The notes under the pieces are model-generated. The model ran no database searches, was not told the origin of the DNA, and saw only the letters and a list, made by a program, of their open reading frames with translations. Position numbers and translations under genes: made by a program. Below are positions 1 to 13,204 of a stretch of 64,000 bases of DNA, one piece after another. Source of the stretch: Arthrobacter oryzae (GTDB taxonomy: Bacteria > Actinomycetota > Actinomycetes > Actinomycetales > Micrococcaceae); NCBI RefSeq assembly GCF_003634095.1, contig NZ_RBIR01000004.1:248001-312000 (forward strand), in the 5' to 3' direction. Positions within the stretch are counted from its first letter, which is position 1, and each line of letters starts with the position of its first letter.

Positions 1-1418
1 TCAAGTTCCAGGTGCACGCCGATGTCGAACACCACCCGGGCCGCGCGCATGCGCTGCATGTCCAGCATGCCCATGTGGTCGCCCGGATCGCTGAGGTAGC
101 CAAGTTCCTGCATGAGCTTCTCCGCGTAGAGCGCCCAGCCTTCCCCGTGGCCCGAGGTCCAGCACACGCTGCGGCGCCACTTGTTCAGCAGCTCGCGGCG
201 GTAGGTGGCGGTGGCGACCTGGAGATGGTGGCCCGGCACGCCCTCGTGGTAGACCGTGGTGGTTTCGGCCCAGGTGGTGAAGGTGTCCTCGCCGGCCGGC
301 ACGGACCACCACATCCGGCCGGGGCGGCTGAAGTCCTCCGACGGCCCGGTGTAGTAGATGCCGCCTTCGTCCGTGGGTGCGATCCGGCACTCCAGCGTCT
401 TCATGACATCCGGGATCTCGAAGTGGACGCCGGCGAGCTCCGCGACGGCCTTGTCGGAAAGTTCCTGCATCCAGGCCTGGAGGGCATCGGTGCCCTTGAG
501 CTGTCGGGCGGGATCGTTGTTCAGGATCTCCTTGGCTTCCTCGATGGTGGCGCCGGGCTGGATTTCGGCGGCCACCCGTTCCTGTTCGGCGATGAGGCGG
601 TCGAGCTCCTGCACGCCCCAGGCGTAGGTCTCCTCCAGGTCCACGGCGGCGCCGAGGAAGGACCGGGAGGCCAGGGCGTAGCGGGTGCGGCCCACGGCAT
701 CCTTGGCCGGGGCGACGGGGAGGAGTTCGGCCTCAAGGAACCCCGCCAGCCGGGCGTAGGCCACCCGGGCGGCTGCCGTGCCGGCGTCGAGCGTGGACTG
801 CAGGTCCGGCGTGAGCGGCCCGTCCGCGGTCTTGGCGCCGGCCGCAAGCTTCGCGAAGAATCCGTCATCTGCGGCGTGCTTGGTGGCTTGTTCGATCACG
901 ATCGACACCTGGCGGGCCGCTGCTACCCGGCCGTCCTGCATCGCCGAGCGCAGCGACTCGATGTACCCGTCAATCGCGGCGGGGACATTGTGCGCCCGGC
1001 CCGCGATGTGTTCCCACTGCTCCGCGGTGTCCGTCGGCATGAGGTCGAAGATCGCCCGGATGTCCTGGGACGGGGACGCGATGTTGTTCAGATCGGCCGT
1101 GTCCCAGCCCGATGCATGGATTTCCAGCTGCAGGCCCAACCGCTCGCGCATGGCGTCCAAGGTGACGGCGTCGACGTCGTCAACCGGCTCCAGACCGTCC
1201 AGCGCGGCGAGCGCCTCCCGCGTGGCGGCCGCGAATTCCTCGTGGCCGGCGGGGGAGAAGTCCTGGTACTCGGTCTCGTGCCCGGGCAGGCCGAGCTCGG
1301 TGGCGAAGCTCGGGTTGAGCCGGATGAGGGTGTCCGTGTAGGCGTCGGCGACGGCATCGATGGCGGTCTGCTGGCGCGCGGGTGCAGTGTTGTCTGAGGC
1401 GATGGTTTCGGTAGTCAC
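1..1418 (-). CDS. DUF885 family protein (C-terminus beyond window)
   Basis: The reading frame runs from a GTG at 1418 to the left edge with no stop, giving about 472 residues of a family usually 550-600 long. The protein starts VTTETIASDN. Near residue 389 it has HEGVPGHHLQ and near 429 EGWALYAE, the two signatures of DUF885, a family of presumed metallohydrolases related by motif to zinc peptidases; substrate unknown. The GTG start is supported by a -10-like TAGTCT ending six bases upstream and a possible -35 TTTCAT 17 bases before that, which implies a leaderless message. No signal peptide is visible, so it is probably cytoplasmic. It lies downstream of accE on the same strand but has its own promoter-like sequence. 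Confidence 0.88.
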   Translation of the reverse strand, partial: MTTETIASDNTAPARQQTAIDAVADAYTDTLIRLNPSFATELGLPGHETEYQDFSPAGHEEFAAATREALAALDGLEPVDDVDAVTLDAMRERLGLQLEIHASGWDTADLNNIASPSQDIRAIFDLMPTDTAEQWEHIAGRAHNVPAAIDGYIESLRSAMQDGRVAAARQVSIVIEQATKHAADDGFFAKLAAGAKTADGPLTPDLQSTLDAGTAAARVAYARLAGFLEAELLPVAPAKDAVGRTRYALASRSFLGAAVDLEETYAWGVQELDRLIAEQERVAAEIQPGATIEEAKEILNNDPARQLKGTDALQAWMQELSDKAVAELAGVHFEIPDVMKTLECRIAPTDEGGIYYTGPSEDFSRPGRMWWSVPAGEDTFTTWAETTTVYHEGVPGHHLQVATATYRRELLNKWRRSVCWTSGHGEGWALYAEKLMQELGYLSDPGDHMGMLDMQRMRAARVVFDIGVHLEL

Positions 1419-1499
1419 CCGACGAGACTAGCCCGGCCGCCTTGGTTATGAAAGAGTCACTGAACTTTTTTCCGGGCGGGTTCGACGCCGGGCGGCCGC

Positions 1500-1799
1500 T
1501 CAGCCGAGGCTGCGGCGCCAGGCGTCCGGACCCGGCCGGGGCGCCAGCCGGAGCTGCTGCCGGCGGACCCAGTGCCGGACGCCGGGCCGTTCCGGCGCAG
1601 CCTGGGCGGCCTGCCCCAGGGACAGCACGACGGTGGTCAGCGCCGCCAGCTCCTCGGGTGTCGGTTCGCCCTTGACCACCGAGAGCAGCGGCAAGTCCGG
1701 AGCGTCGGCTGGGCCCACGCCGTCGGCTGGGCCGGCCTGAATTGGCGAGGCCTGGGATCCGGCGGGGACCTGCGGGGGCTGGGAGCCTGCGGGGATCAC
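1500..1799 (-). CDS. accE: Acyl-CoA carboxylase epsilon subunit
   Basis: A 99-residue protein with the actinobacterial AccE pattern: a disordered Pro/Gly/Gln-rich N-terminus, then [20 protein letters not shown] near residues 33-52, and an Arg/Trp-rich C-terminus ending [11 protein letters not shown]. Epsilon subunits are small accessory proteins that bind the carboxyltransferase (beta) subunit and raise the activity of acetyl/propionyl-CoA carboxylase complexes. The GTG start overlaps the stop of the carboxyltransferase gene by four bases (GTGA), so the two are translationally coupled. The same pairing occurs in mycobacteria (accD5-accE5). Sequence conservation in this family is low; the call rests on the motif plus the neighbour. 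Confidence 0.85.
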   Translation of the reverse strand: MIPAGSQPPQVPAGSQASPIQAGPADGVGPADAPDLPLLSVVKGEPTPEELAALTTVVLSLGQAAQAAPERPGVRHWVRRQQLRLAPRPGPDAWRRSLG

Positions 1800-3379
1800 A
1801 GCGGGATGTTCCCGTGCTTCTTGGCGGGCAGGGCGGCCCGTTTGTCGCGGAGGGCGCGCAGGCCCTTGATGATCTGCACGCGGGTCTCGGACGGGGCAAT
1901 GACCGCGTCCACGTAGCCCAGCTGCGCGGCCTGGTATGGGTTGAGCAGCTCTTCCTCGTACTGGCGGACCACCTCGGCGCGCTTGGCCTCGACGTCGCCG
2001 CCGGCCTCGGCCACCGCGGCGAGTTCGCGGCGGTACAGGATGTTCACGGCGCCCTGGGCGCCCATGACGCCGATCTGGGCGGTGGGCCAGGCGAGGTTCA
2101 GGTCCGCGCCGAGCTTCTTGGAGCCCATGACGATGTACGCCCCGCCGTAGGCCTTGCGGGTGATCACGGTCAGCTTGGGCACGGTGGCCTCGGCGTAGGC
2201 GTAGAGCAGCTTCGCGCCGCGGCGGATGATGCCCTGGAACTCCTGGTCCTTGCCGGGCAGGAAGCCCGGCACGTCAACCAGGGTGATGATGGGGATGTTG
2301 AAGGCGTCGCAGTGCCGGACGAAGCGGGCGGCCTTCTCCGATGCGGCGATATCGAGGGTGCCGGCGAACTGCATGGGCTGGTTGGCCACGATGCCCACGG
2401 TGTGCCCCTCGACGCGGCCGTAACCGATGATCACGTTCGGGGCGTAGAGGGACTGCATCTCCAAAAAGTGGGCGTCGTCCACGATCTGCTCTATGACCTT
2501 GCGCATATCGTAGGGCTGGTTGGCCGAGTCCGGGATGAGCACATCGAGGGCGAGGTCGTCGTCGTCGATCTCCAGCTCCTGCTGGTGTTCGAGCACCGGG
2601 GCCTCGGCGAGGTTGTTGGAGGGCAGGAAGTCCAGCAGTTCGCGGACAAACTCGACTGCGTCCGCCTCGTCCGAGGCCAGGTAGGTCGAGGTGCCGGTGG
2701 TGGCGTTGTGCTGGCGGGCACCGCCCAGGGTTTCCATGTCCACGTCCTCGCCCGTGACGGTCTTGATGACGTCCGGGCCGGTGATGAACATGTGGGACGT
2801 CTTGTCCACCATGACCACGTAGTCGGTCAGGGCGGGGGAGTAGGCGGCACCGCCGGCCGAGGGGCCCATGATCAGCGAGATCTGCGGGACGACGCCGGAG
2901 GCATGGACGTTGTTGCGGAAGATGTCCGCGAACATCGCCAGGGAGGCGACGCCTTCCTGGATGCGGGCGCCGCCGCCGTCGAGGATGCCGACCACGGGGC
3001 AGCCGTTGCGCAGCGCGAACTCCTGGACCTTGACGATCTTCTCGCCGTTGACCTGACTCAGCGAGCCGCCGTAGACCGAGAAGTCCTGGCTGTAGACGGC
3101 GACGGGCCGGCCGTCGACGGTGCCGTAGCCCGAGACCAGGCCGTCGCCCAGCGGCTTCTTCTTCTCCATGCCGAACGCCGTGGAACGGTGCACGGCCAGC
3201 GCGTCGAACTCCACGAACGATCCGGCGTCCAGCAGCAGGTCGATGCGCTCGCGGGCGGTCTTCTTGCCGCGGGCGTGCTGTTTGACGACAGCTTCCGGGC
3301 CGGAGGGCTGCTCGGCACGGGCCTGGCGGTCGCGGAAGTCTGCAAGCTTTCCCGCAGTCGTGGTCAGATCGTGGCTCAT
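1796..3379 (-). CDS. pccB: Acyl-CoA (propionyl-CoA type) carboxylase, carboxyltransferase beta subunit
   Basis: A 527-residue carboxyltransferase that moves the carboxyl group from biotin to acetyl- or propionyl-CoA, feeding malonyl- or methylmalonyl-CoA into lipid synthesis. Both halves of the crotonase-like fold are visible: [10 protein letters not shown] near 135 and [19 protein letters not shown] near 171 in the N-half; [10 protein letters not shown] and [13 protein letters not shown] near 375-410 in the C-half. I chose the ATG at 3379 ([15 protein letters not shown]) because it has a GGAG ribosome site and fits family length. The frame stays open upstream to 3712, but that extension is Arg/Pro-rich and unlike the family. 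The biotin-carrying alpha subunit is not in this window; the biotin ligase gene is 1.5 kb away on the other strand. Confidence 0.95.
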   Translation of the reverse strand: MSHDLTTTAGKLADFRDRQARAEQPSGPEAVVKQHARGKKTARERIDLLLDAGSFVEFDALAVHRSTAFGMEKKKPLGDGLVSGYGTVDGRPVAVYSQDFSVYGGSLSQVNGEKIVKVQEFALRNGCPVVGILDGGGARIQEGVASLAMFADIFRNNVHASGVVPQISLIMGPSAGGAAYSPALTDYVVMVDKTSHMFITGPDVIKTVTGEDVDMETLGGARQHNATTGTSTYLASDEADAVEFVRELLDFLPSNNLAEAPVLEHQQELEIDDDDLALDVLIPDSANQPYDMRKVIEQIVDDAHFLEMQSLYAPNVIIGYGRVEGHTVGIVANQPMQFAGTLDIAASEKAARFVRHCDAFNIPIITLVDVPGFLPGKDQEFQGIIRRGAKLLYAYAEATVPKLTVITRKAYGGAYIVMGSKKLGADLNLAWPTAQIGVMGAQGAVNILYRRELAAVAEAGGDVEAKRAEVVRQYEEELLNPYQAAQLGYVDAVIAPSETRVQIIKGLRALRDKRAALPAKKHGNIPL

Positions 3380-3775
3380 CAAATGTCTCCGGCTCTGTCG
3401 CTGGTGGTTCGGTCGCTGGTTGTTCAGTCGCTGTAGCTCGCTGGCCCTGGTCCGTGCGGCTTTAGTTGGAATGCACAAAAGCAAGGCCTCGATGGCAAGT
3501 CTAGTGACGCGATCGGCCCACGCCGCTGTAGAAAACCTACAATTTTCGTTCCACCTCCCACCGTGACCGCCAAGGATGTTCGCCGGATGTTCGCGGTCGG
3601 CTCTGCCCAGCTCCGGCGCTGCGCTCCTTCCCGGTTGCTTCCGGGCGGTCCGGAGTCGGCCCCTGGATTTGCGGGGGACGCCCGGGCCTCGGGGCTTCCC
3701 AGGGGAAAGCAACCGGGCAGGAGCGCCGGAAGCTCTTGTTACCCGCCAGTAACAATGGTCGGCTAGAGTGACCTC
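3380..3775. other. Divergent intergenic region between pccB and the SDR gene
   Basis: About 396 bases without a gene. It carries the upstream region of pccB (minus strand) and of the SDR gene (plus strand). TGTAG-AAAAC-CTACA, a 5-bp-arm inverted repeat, lies at about 3531-3545 on the pccB side. A stronger palindrome lies at 3736-3755, and a -10-like TAGAGT at 3764-3769 on the SDR side. The middle is GC-rich and I see nothing else in it. Short open frames here have no ribosome sites and no family features. Confidence 0.6.
3736..3755. promoter_or_regulatory. Palindromic operator candidate, GTTAC-N6-GTAAC (copy 1)
   Basis: TTGTTAC-CCGCCA-GTAACAA is a perfect inverted repeat with 7-bp arms. It ends nine bases before the -10-like TAGAGT of the SDR gene, a position where a bound protein would block RNA polymerase. 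The same 16-bp core occurs at 37329 and 60837. Confidence 0.6.
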
Positions 3776-4681
<906 letters not shown>

Positions 4682-4694
4682 AATTGCTGGGCGT

Positions 4695-4718
4695 TTTCCG
4701 CCGAACGGCTGGCGGAAA
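4695..4718 (+). terminator. Hairpin after SDR gene
   Basis: TTTCCGCC and GGCGGAAA form an 8-bp stem around an 8-base loop, 13 bases after the SDR stop. There is only a short T run further downstream, so this may be a weak terminator. It separates the SDR gene from birA. Confidence 0.5.
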
Positions 4719-4866
4719 TTCGCCGCTTTTGAGGATCCGACGCCGGGAATCCCCGGCGTGTCGGGCCGACCCGCCGCACTTGCCGGTCAAATGAGGGGAG
4801 TTTCCGCGGAGGCACCGAGCCCACAGGGACGGAGCCGGGCCCTGCTTTCCTCGGTAGGATTCAAGC

Positions 4867-5826
4867 ATGGAAGCCGTGCAGGAAACCCCGGACCGTCCGC
4901 CGCTGGACCTCAACGCCCTCAGCGATGAGGCCTTCCTCTCCGCCAACGGGATTCCGGGCCTGACGGTGGTGGAGTCCACGGGGTCCACCAACGCCGACCT
5001 CCTCCGCGGCGTGAGCGAGGACCCCGGCGCCTGGCCGGACATGTCGGTGCTCGCCGCCGAGTACCAAAGCGCCGCCCGCGGCCGCCTCGACCGCCGCTGG
5101 GAGGCCCCGGCCCGCAGCTCCGTCTCCGTTTCGCTGGTGCTCCGTCCCGTCAACGCGGACGGACGGCCGCTGCCGACCCACAGCTACTCGTGGCTGTCCC
5201 TGCTCGCCGCGCTCGCCCTGCGCGAGGCATTGACGGAAACAGCGGGCCTTCCCGCGGAACTTAAATGGCCCAACGACGTCCTGGTGCGGGGCCGGAAAAT
5301 CGCCGGCATTCTGGCCCAGCTCGGCCCCCTCGGCGGCGGCGGCACACCGCCGGTCATCCTCGGCACCGGCCTGAACGTGACGCTGACCGAGGCCGAACTT
5401 CCGGTCCCCACCGCCACCTCCGTGCTGCTGGAGAACGCGGACACCGTGGACCGGACGGAACTCCTGAAGAGCTATCTGTCCCGCTTCGCCACGCTGTACC
5501 GGAGCTTCTGCAACGCCGACGGCGACCCCCACGCCGGCATGGCTGGCGGCCCCTCGCTGCACAAGCGGGTGGAGCACCTGCTGACGACCCTCGGCAAGCA
5601 GGTCCGCGCCCAGCTCCCCGGCGACCACGAGATCATTGGCCACGCCACCCGCCTGGACGAATACGGTTCGCTCCTGGTGGTCGACGCGGCGGGCCACGAA
5701 CACGTGGTGACCGCCGGCGACGTCGTGCACTTGCGGCCGTGGAACCCGGCGGGAGCGGCCGGAACGGCTGATGCGGGCGGTACGGGCGGGGCCGGCCGTG
5801 GCGGGACAGAAAGCGGTTATGCGTAA
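4867..5826 (+). CDS. birA: Biotin--[acyl-CoA carboxylase] ligase
   Basis: A 319-residue ligase that makes biotinyl-AMP and attaches biotin to the carboxylase alpha subunit. It has GSTNADLL near 39, the KWPNDV motif near 133 and a C-terminal SH3-like domain; there is no N-terminal DNA-binding HTH, so it is a ligase only. The biotin-loop motif, normally GRGR, reads ARGR (residues 69-72, within QSAARGRLDRRW): the first Gly is Ala. The ATG stands six bases after TAGGAT, so it is probably leaderless. Location beside the carboxylase subunits fits its role. The stop overlaps the start of the next gene by eight bases. Confidence 0.93.
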   Translation: MEAVQETPDRPPLDLNALSDEAFLSANGIPGLTVVESTGSTNADLLRGVSEDPGAWPDMSVLAAEYQSAARGRLDRRWEAPARSSVSVSLVLRPVNADGRPLPTHSYSWLSLLAALALREALTETAGLPAELKWPNDVLVRGRKIAGILAQLGPLGGGGTPPVILGTGLNVTLTEAELPVPTATSVLLENADTVDRTELLKSYLSRFATLYRSFCNADGDPHAGMAGGPSLHKRVEHLLTTLGKQVRAQLPGDHEIIGHATRLDEYGSLLVVDAAGHEHVVTAGDVVHLRPWNPAGAAGTADAGGTGGAGRGGTESGYA

Positions 5827-6418
5827 AGTGCTCCTGCCGGGAGAGCAAGTGATTGTGGTGACCCGGCCCCAGCCCAGGATGCTCATTGTCCCCGGGCTGA
5901 TGTTCGTTGTTGTGCCCGCCCTGGCCGCCTATGCCTGCGCCTGGGTGGTCAAGGGCGGCCCGGAAAAGCTCGTGCCGCTCCTTCCTAAGGAGTGGACGCC
6001 CTGGCTGATCGCCGGGTGTCTGGCCATGGCGGCTTGGGTGCTGCTGGGTTATTGCCTTCCGCGGGTCATGGCGTGGCACGCCACGCGCTACATCCTGACC
6101 AGCCAGCGCTTAGTTACCCGCTACGGCATGTTACGGCGACGCGACCAGCAGGTTCCGCTCGCCGCAATCCGCCATGTGGCCATTGAACAATCCTTGTTGC
6201 AGCGCCTATTGCGCTCGGGGAATATATCCTTGGATACCGGGCACCCCTCGGGAACGGTGGTGCGCGATGTCCCTGAAGTCGCGACATTCCGCAACTTCAT
6301 GCTGGACGCCATCGGCGATCTGCCCCAGGGCGAGACGCGCGGGGACGAAGGCATGATGTACAACCCGGGCGAGGCCGTGCCGTGGGAGACGAGAGAAGGT
6401 GGAAGAGATGAACGCTGA
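5819..6418 (+). CDS. PH-domain membrane protein
   Basis: A 199-residue protein with two membrane segments near residues 18-42 and 62-86, followed by a bacterial PH domain (bPH2) from about 90 on, with the typical YILTSQRLVTRYGMLRRR and QVPLAAIRHVAIEQS stretches. The function of these proteins is unknown. I chose the ATG at 5819 (MRKVLLPGEQ), which overlaps the birA stop by eight bases; an upstream in-frame start would add a Gly/Ala-rich stretch unlike the family. A PH-domain membrane protein also follows birA in mycobacteria, so the linkage is conserved. It is co-transcribed with birA and probably with the cyclase. Confidence 0.85.
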   Translation: MRKVLLPGEQVIVVTRPQPRMLIVPGLMFVVVPALAAYACAWVVKGGPEKLVPLLPKEWTPWLIAGCLAMAAWVLLGYCLPRVMAWHATRYILTSQRLVTRYGMLRRRDQQVPLAAIRHVAIEQSLLQRLLRSGNISLDTGHPSGTVVRDVPEVATFRNFMLDAIGDLPQGETRGDEGMMYNPGEAVPWETREGGRDER

Positions 6419-7739
6419 GAACGTCCACCAGGACATCGACCTCGCCGACCGCGAGTTGCCCCGGGAGCCCGGAGGGGTCGTCTCCGAGCCTGCCGCTGCC
6501 ACCCCTGACCCCGCGGTTCACCCGGGTGCCGGCGCGGGGTTCGACGCCGGCGCCGGCGCCGGTTCAGAAGAGGCGGGGCCCGACGCGCCGGACGCCGTGG
6601 CCGGCCGCGCTTTCGGCGAAGCCGTCGCCGACCCCGCCGAACCCGCAGCCGCCGACCCCGCTGCCGCCGAACCCGCAGCCCCGCCCACCGGGACGATGTC
6701 CGCCGAGCGGCTCGCCGCCAAGGCCCTGGAAACCCGGCTGCTGGGCGGAGAGCGCAAGCTCCGGCGCCGGGAAGTGGCTGGCGGTGCCGGCCTCTCGCTC
6801 CTTTCGGCCCGCAAACTCTGGCGTGCCCTGGGCTTTCCCAACCTGGGGGATGAAGATGTCGCCTTCACCGAACGGGACCAGTCGGCACTGTCGACCATCG
6901 TGGACCTCGTCCGCGACGGCAAGCTGACCGAGGAAGCCGCCATTTCCGTCACCCGGGCCATCGGCCAGATGACGGACCGGATGGTGGTGTGGCAGGTCGA
7001 GGCCCTCGTTGAGGACATGGTGCAGAAGCAGGGGGTGCCGGACTCCGTCGCCCGCAAGCGGCTTGTCAGCGAACTGCCGAACCTTATTGACGCCCTCGAG
7101 GACATGCTCGTCTATTCCTGGCGCCGCCAGCTCAACGCCGCGGTCCAGCGCCTCGCCGTCCGGGCCGAGGCCGGACTGCAGTCCAGCGAAGAGGGCCGCG
7201 AAGGTGACGAGGACGACGCGCCGCTGCCGCTGGCCCGGGCCGTCGGTTTCGCCGACCTGGTGTCCTACACCAGCCTGTCCCGCCGGATGAACGAGAAAAC
7301 CCTCGCCCAGCTGGTGCAGCGCTTCGAAAACAAGTGCGCCGAAATCATCTCCGTCGGCGGCGGACGCCTGGTCAAGACGGTGGGCGACGAGGTCCTCTAC
7401 ATTGCCGAAACGCCGGCGGCGGGTGCCGAGATCTCGCTGGCCCTTTCCCGCGCCTTCACCGAGGACGAGATCCTGCCGCAGGCCCGCGTGGCCATGGTCT
7501 GGGGCCGGATTCTGTCCCGACTGGGCGACATCTACGGGCCCACCGTCAACCTCGCCGCACGCCTGACCGCCCTCGCGGACCCCGGAACGGTGCTGGTGGA
7601 TTCCATGACCGCTGCAGCCTTGGAACGCGACGAGCGCTTCGTCCTGGTGCCCCGCCCGGCCGAGGACGTCCGCGGATTCGGTGAAATCCATCCGGTGCAG
7701 CTGCAGCACGGCAGCGGTCGGGGCCTGATCCTGGACTGA
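6408..7739 (+). CDS. Class III adenylate/guanylate cyclase
   Basis: A 443-residue cyclase with three parts: an acidic Ala/Pro-rich tail (about 1-100, with near-repeats of PAAADPAAAE), a helical regulatory domain (about 100-250) like the pH-sensing domain of mycobacterial Rv1264-type cyclases, and a catalytic domain from about 276. The catalytic residues look intact: Asp in GFADLVSY, Lys and Asp in KTVGDEV (about 322-328), and Asp, Asn and Arg in GDIYGPTVNLAARL (about 373-386). It should make cAMP from ATP. The ATG at 6408 has a GAAGG ribosome site and overlaps the PH gene by 11 bases. Confidence 0.9.
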   Translation: MNAENVHQDIDLADRELPREPGGVVSEPAAATPDPAVHPGAGAGFDAGAGAGSEEAGPDAPDAVAGRAFGEAVADPAEPAAADPAAAEPAAPPTGTMSAERLAAKALETRLLGGERKLRRREVAGGAGLSLLSARKLWRALGFPNLGDEDVAFTERDQSALSTIVDLVRDGKLTEEAAISVTRAIGQMTDRMVVWQVEALVEDMVQKQGVPDSVARKRLVSELPNLIDALEDMLVYSWRRQLNAAVQRLAVRAEAGLQSSEEGREGDEDDAPLPLARAVGFADLVSYTSLSRRMNEKTLAQLVQRFENKCAEIISVGGGRLVKTVGDEVLYIAETPAAGAEISLALSRAFTEDEILPQARVAMVWGRILSRLGDIYGPTVNLAARLTALADPGTVLVDSMTAAALERDERFVLVPRPAEDVRGFGEIHPVQLQHGSGRGLILD

Positions 7740-7880
7740 GCAGCGGGAGGGTCCGGCTGCGCGCCGTGGCGGTCTTCTCAGTTGTGTGGCCTGTATGCAA
7801 TAGTCGGACCGTCAGTTGCGGGCCGGCCGGGTTCGTGACCGCCTTCAACTTTCGCGCGCACCGCCTGATCTAGGATGGCC

Positions 7881-8669
7881 ATGAACCTCACGCCAAACGT
7901 CCCCTTCCCGCCGACGGACAGGGAACACGGACCGCGACTGCAGTGCGGATACGGCACAGACCGGGGCCTGCGCCGCGAGGCGAACGAGGATTCCTTCATT
8001 GCCGCCGACCCCGTCTTCGCCGTGGCGGACGGCATGGGCGGCCACGAGGCCGGCGAAGTTGCCAGCAGCATCTGCGTGCGCACCCTGGCCGAGCTGCCTC
8101 AATTGAAGACAGGCAGCCGGGACGCCAGCGCCGATATCCTCCAGGAATACCTGTTCAAGGCTGACGCGGACATCCGTGAGGCCACCGGATCCCGCGCCGG
8201 CACCACCCTCTCCGGCGTCGTGGTGGTGGAACAGCTGGACGTTCCCTACTGGCTAGTCCTCAATATCGGTGATTCCCGCACCTACCGCTACAGCGGCGGC
8301 CAGCTCGCCCAACTCAGTGTGGACCATTCCGAGGTTCAGGAATTGTTCGACGCCGGCCAGATCACCGAGGCCGAGGCCGCCGTCTATCCGCGCAGGCACG
8401 TGGTGACCCGGGCCCTGGGTACCGGCGACGATACCGAGGCCGATTACTGGCTGCTTCCCCTTGAGGATGGTGACAGGATCCTCGTCTGCTCCGACGGTCT
8501 CAACGGTGAGCTTAGCGATGAGCAGATTGCCGGCATCCTTGGGGCCGAGGCGGACCCGCAAGCGGCCGTTGACGAACTGATCCAGGCGGCCCTGCGCAGC
8601 GGGGGCCGGGACAACATCACCGCGATCGTTGTGGACGCCCGGACCACCCCCGGGGCTGCGGCCGCCTGA
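7881..8669 (+). CDS. PP2C-family Ser/Thr protein phosphatase
   Basis: A 262-residue metal-dependent phosphatase. Metal-binding motifs are present: NEDSF near 35, ADGMGGHEAG near 48-57, IGDSRTYRY near 133, CSDGLNGEL near 205 and GGRDNITAIVV near 240. There is no membrane segment, so it is cytosolic; partners would be Ser/Thr kinases of the PknB type, not seen here. Two in-frame ATGs occur at 7875 and 7881. The first lies within a -10-like TAGGAT (7871-7876), so I favour the second. It stands between the cyclase and ligA but with a gap on both sides. Confidence 0.9.
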   Translation: MNLTPNVPFPPTDREHGPRLQCGYGTDRGLRREANEDSFIAADPVFAVADGMGGHEAGEVASSICVRTLAELPQLKTGSRDASADILQEYLFKADADIREATGSRAGTTLSGVVVVEQLDVPYWLVLNIGDSRTYRYSGGQLAQLSVDHSEVQELFDAGQITEAEAAVYPRRHVVTRALGTGDDTEADYWLLPLEDGDRILVCSDGLNGELSDEQIAGILGAEADPQAAVDELIQAALRSGGRDNITAIVVDARTTPGAAAA

Positions 8670-8740
8670 CCCGCCCGCGTGCCGGCCCCGGAGACGCCGG
8701 CCCGGAGAGGAGGGGGACCTTCGGCGGGTCCGGCCGGTGA

Positions 8741-11964
<3,224 letters not shown>

Positions 11965-12085
11965 CCGCCGCTGCCCCGCGGCTCCGCCTCCACCCGCAGC
12001 CGGCCAGCGCGATAGTAGTGATAGTTCAGTCACGGAAACTGCCTTTTCGGGGCAGCGCCGCGCCCGGCACCCGTACCATTGACAG

Positions 12086-12589
12086 GTGTCTTCGCAGATC
12101 CTCATACGCCCCGCCGTTCCGGCCGACTACGACGCCATAGCGCGCATCACCCGGGACGCCTATCTGGCCGCGGGCTACTTTGAGGACGCGGACCACCCGT
12201 ACATGCGTCAGATCCAGAACGTCGCCCAGCGGGCTGCGGATGCGACCATCTGGGTGGCGGAGCGGAGCGGCACGATCCTTGGCTCCGTAACGCTGGCGGT
12301 CGAGGGCGAGCCGTACGCCGACATCGCCCTGAGCGACGAACTGGAGTTCCGCATGCTCGTCGTGGACCCGTCGGTCCAGCGCAGCGGCGCCGGCAAAGCC
12401 ATGGTCGAGGCGATACTGGACCATGCCAGGACCCTGCCGGGCGTCCACGCCGTGGCCCTCACCACGGGGGAGAGCTGGGAAAGCGCCCACGGCCTCTACC
12501 GGAAGACCGGCTTTGTCCGGACCCCGGAACGCGACTGGCTGGTCCCGGGCACGGACATCAAACTGCTCGTCTACCGCCAGGAGCTCTAA
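12086..12589 (+). CDS. GNAT family N-acetyltransferase
   Basis: A 167-residue acetyltransferase with the acetyl-CoA loop VDPSVQRSGAGKAMV near 94-108 and an N-terminal IRPAVPADYDAIARIT typical of GNATs. The acceptor substrate is unknown. The start is GTG at 12086, six bases after TACCAT, so it appears leaderless. It is a single gene between an inositol-phosphatase-like enzyme and RidA, with gaps of about 110-120 bases on each side. Confidence 0.86.
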   Translation: MSSQILIRPAVPADYDAIARITRDAYLAAGYFEDADHPYMRQIQNVAQRAADATIWVAERSGTILGSVTLAVEGEPYADIALSDELEFRMLVVDPSVQRSGAGKAMVEAILDHARTLPGVHAVALTTGESWESAHGLYRKTGFVRTPERDWLVPGTDIKLLVYRQEL

Positions 12590-12701
12590 CCCCCGGGCCC
12601 GCCCCCGGGCAGGCCCGACACAAAGCCGCCGTCTTTCGCGGCTGAAGCCTCCCGCGACCTAAAGTGGTGCCGAATCCTTACCCACCGCGAAAGGCACCCC
12701 C

Positions 12702-13085
12702 ATGCGTAAGACCTTCGGCACCGGCTCCACCTGGGAGCAGACGCTCGGCTATTCCCGGGCCGTCCAGGTCGAGAACACCCTGTACATCTCCGCGACCGCC
12801 GCCAGCGGCGAGGACGGAATTGTGGGCGAGGACTTCTACACCCAGACCAGCTACATCCTGCAGAAGCTCGGTGCGGTGCTGGCCGAGGCCGGCTTCGGGT
12901 TCGAGGACGTGGTGCAGTCCAAGCTGTACCTGACGGACATCAGCAAGTGGGAAGAAGCCGGCCGCGCCCACGGCGAAGTCTTCGGCGACATCCGCCCCAC
13001 GCTCTCCCTCGTCCACGTGCTGCCGTTCCTGGACCCCGCGATGCTCGTCGAGATCGAACTCGTCGCGCACAAGAGCGACAGCTAA
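12702..13085 (+). CDS. RidA family protein
   Basis: A 127-residue protein of the RidA/YjgF/UK114 family, cytosolic trimers of which some hydrolyse reactive enamine/imine intermediates from PLP enzymes. Visible features are YSRAVQVENTLYISATAA in the N-half and RPTLSLVHVLPFLDPAMLVEIELVAH in the C-half. The usual catalytic Arg appears in IRPTLSLV. The family has several subgroups, and the specific substrate cannot be told. The ATG has an AAAGG ribosome site. It is followed at once by the first copy of the 65-nt inverted-repeat element. Confidence 0.88.
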   Translation: MRKTFGTGSTWEQTLGYSRAVQVENTLYISATAASGEDGIVGEDFYTQTSYILQKLGAVLAEAGFGFEDVVQSKLYLTDISKWEEAGRAHGEVFGDIRPTLSLVHVLPFLDPAMLVEIELVAHKSDS

Positions 13086-13092
13086 CCCCTAA

Positions 13093-13157
13093 GCAACGCG
13101 GGGTCACTTAAGGCCCATTCCGGCGCGCATTATGGGCGTTAAATGACCCCGCGTTGC
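13093..13157. repeat. 65-nt inverted-repeat element, copy 1
   Basis: It begins GCAACGCGGGGTCA and ends TGACCCCGCGTTGC, forming a long hairpin with an imperfect inner stem. It lies seven bases after the RidA stop and before the SulP gene. Copies 2 (14926) and 3 (35032) have the same 65-nt length and the same 14-nt ends. It probably acts as a terminator or is a REP-like element. Confidence 0.85.
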
Positions 13158-13204
13158 ATTCCGGGACTCTGGCGGAACGCCCGGTCTTGGAGTATGAAGG
13201 GCGC

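Noticed and set aside
12..1397. Long plus-strand frame over the DUF885 gene
   Set aside because: It lies opposite a gene with clear DUF885 motifs and has no recognisable domain; it is a GC-driven shadow.
3380..3712. N-terminal extension of the carboxyltransferase
   Set aside because: The frame is open, but the extra 111 residues are unlike the family and a good ribosome site marks the start at 3379.
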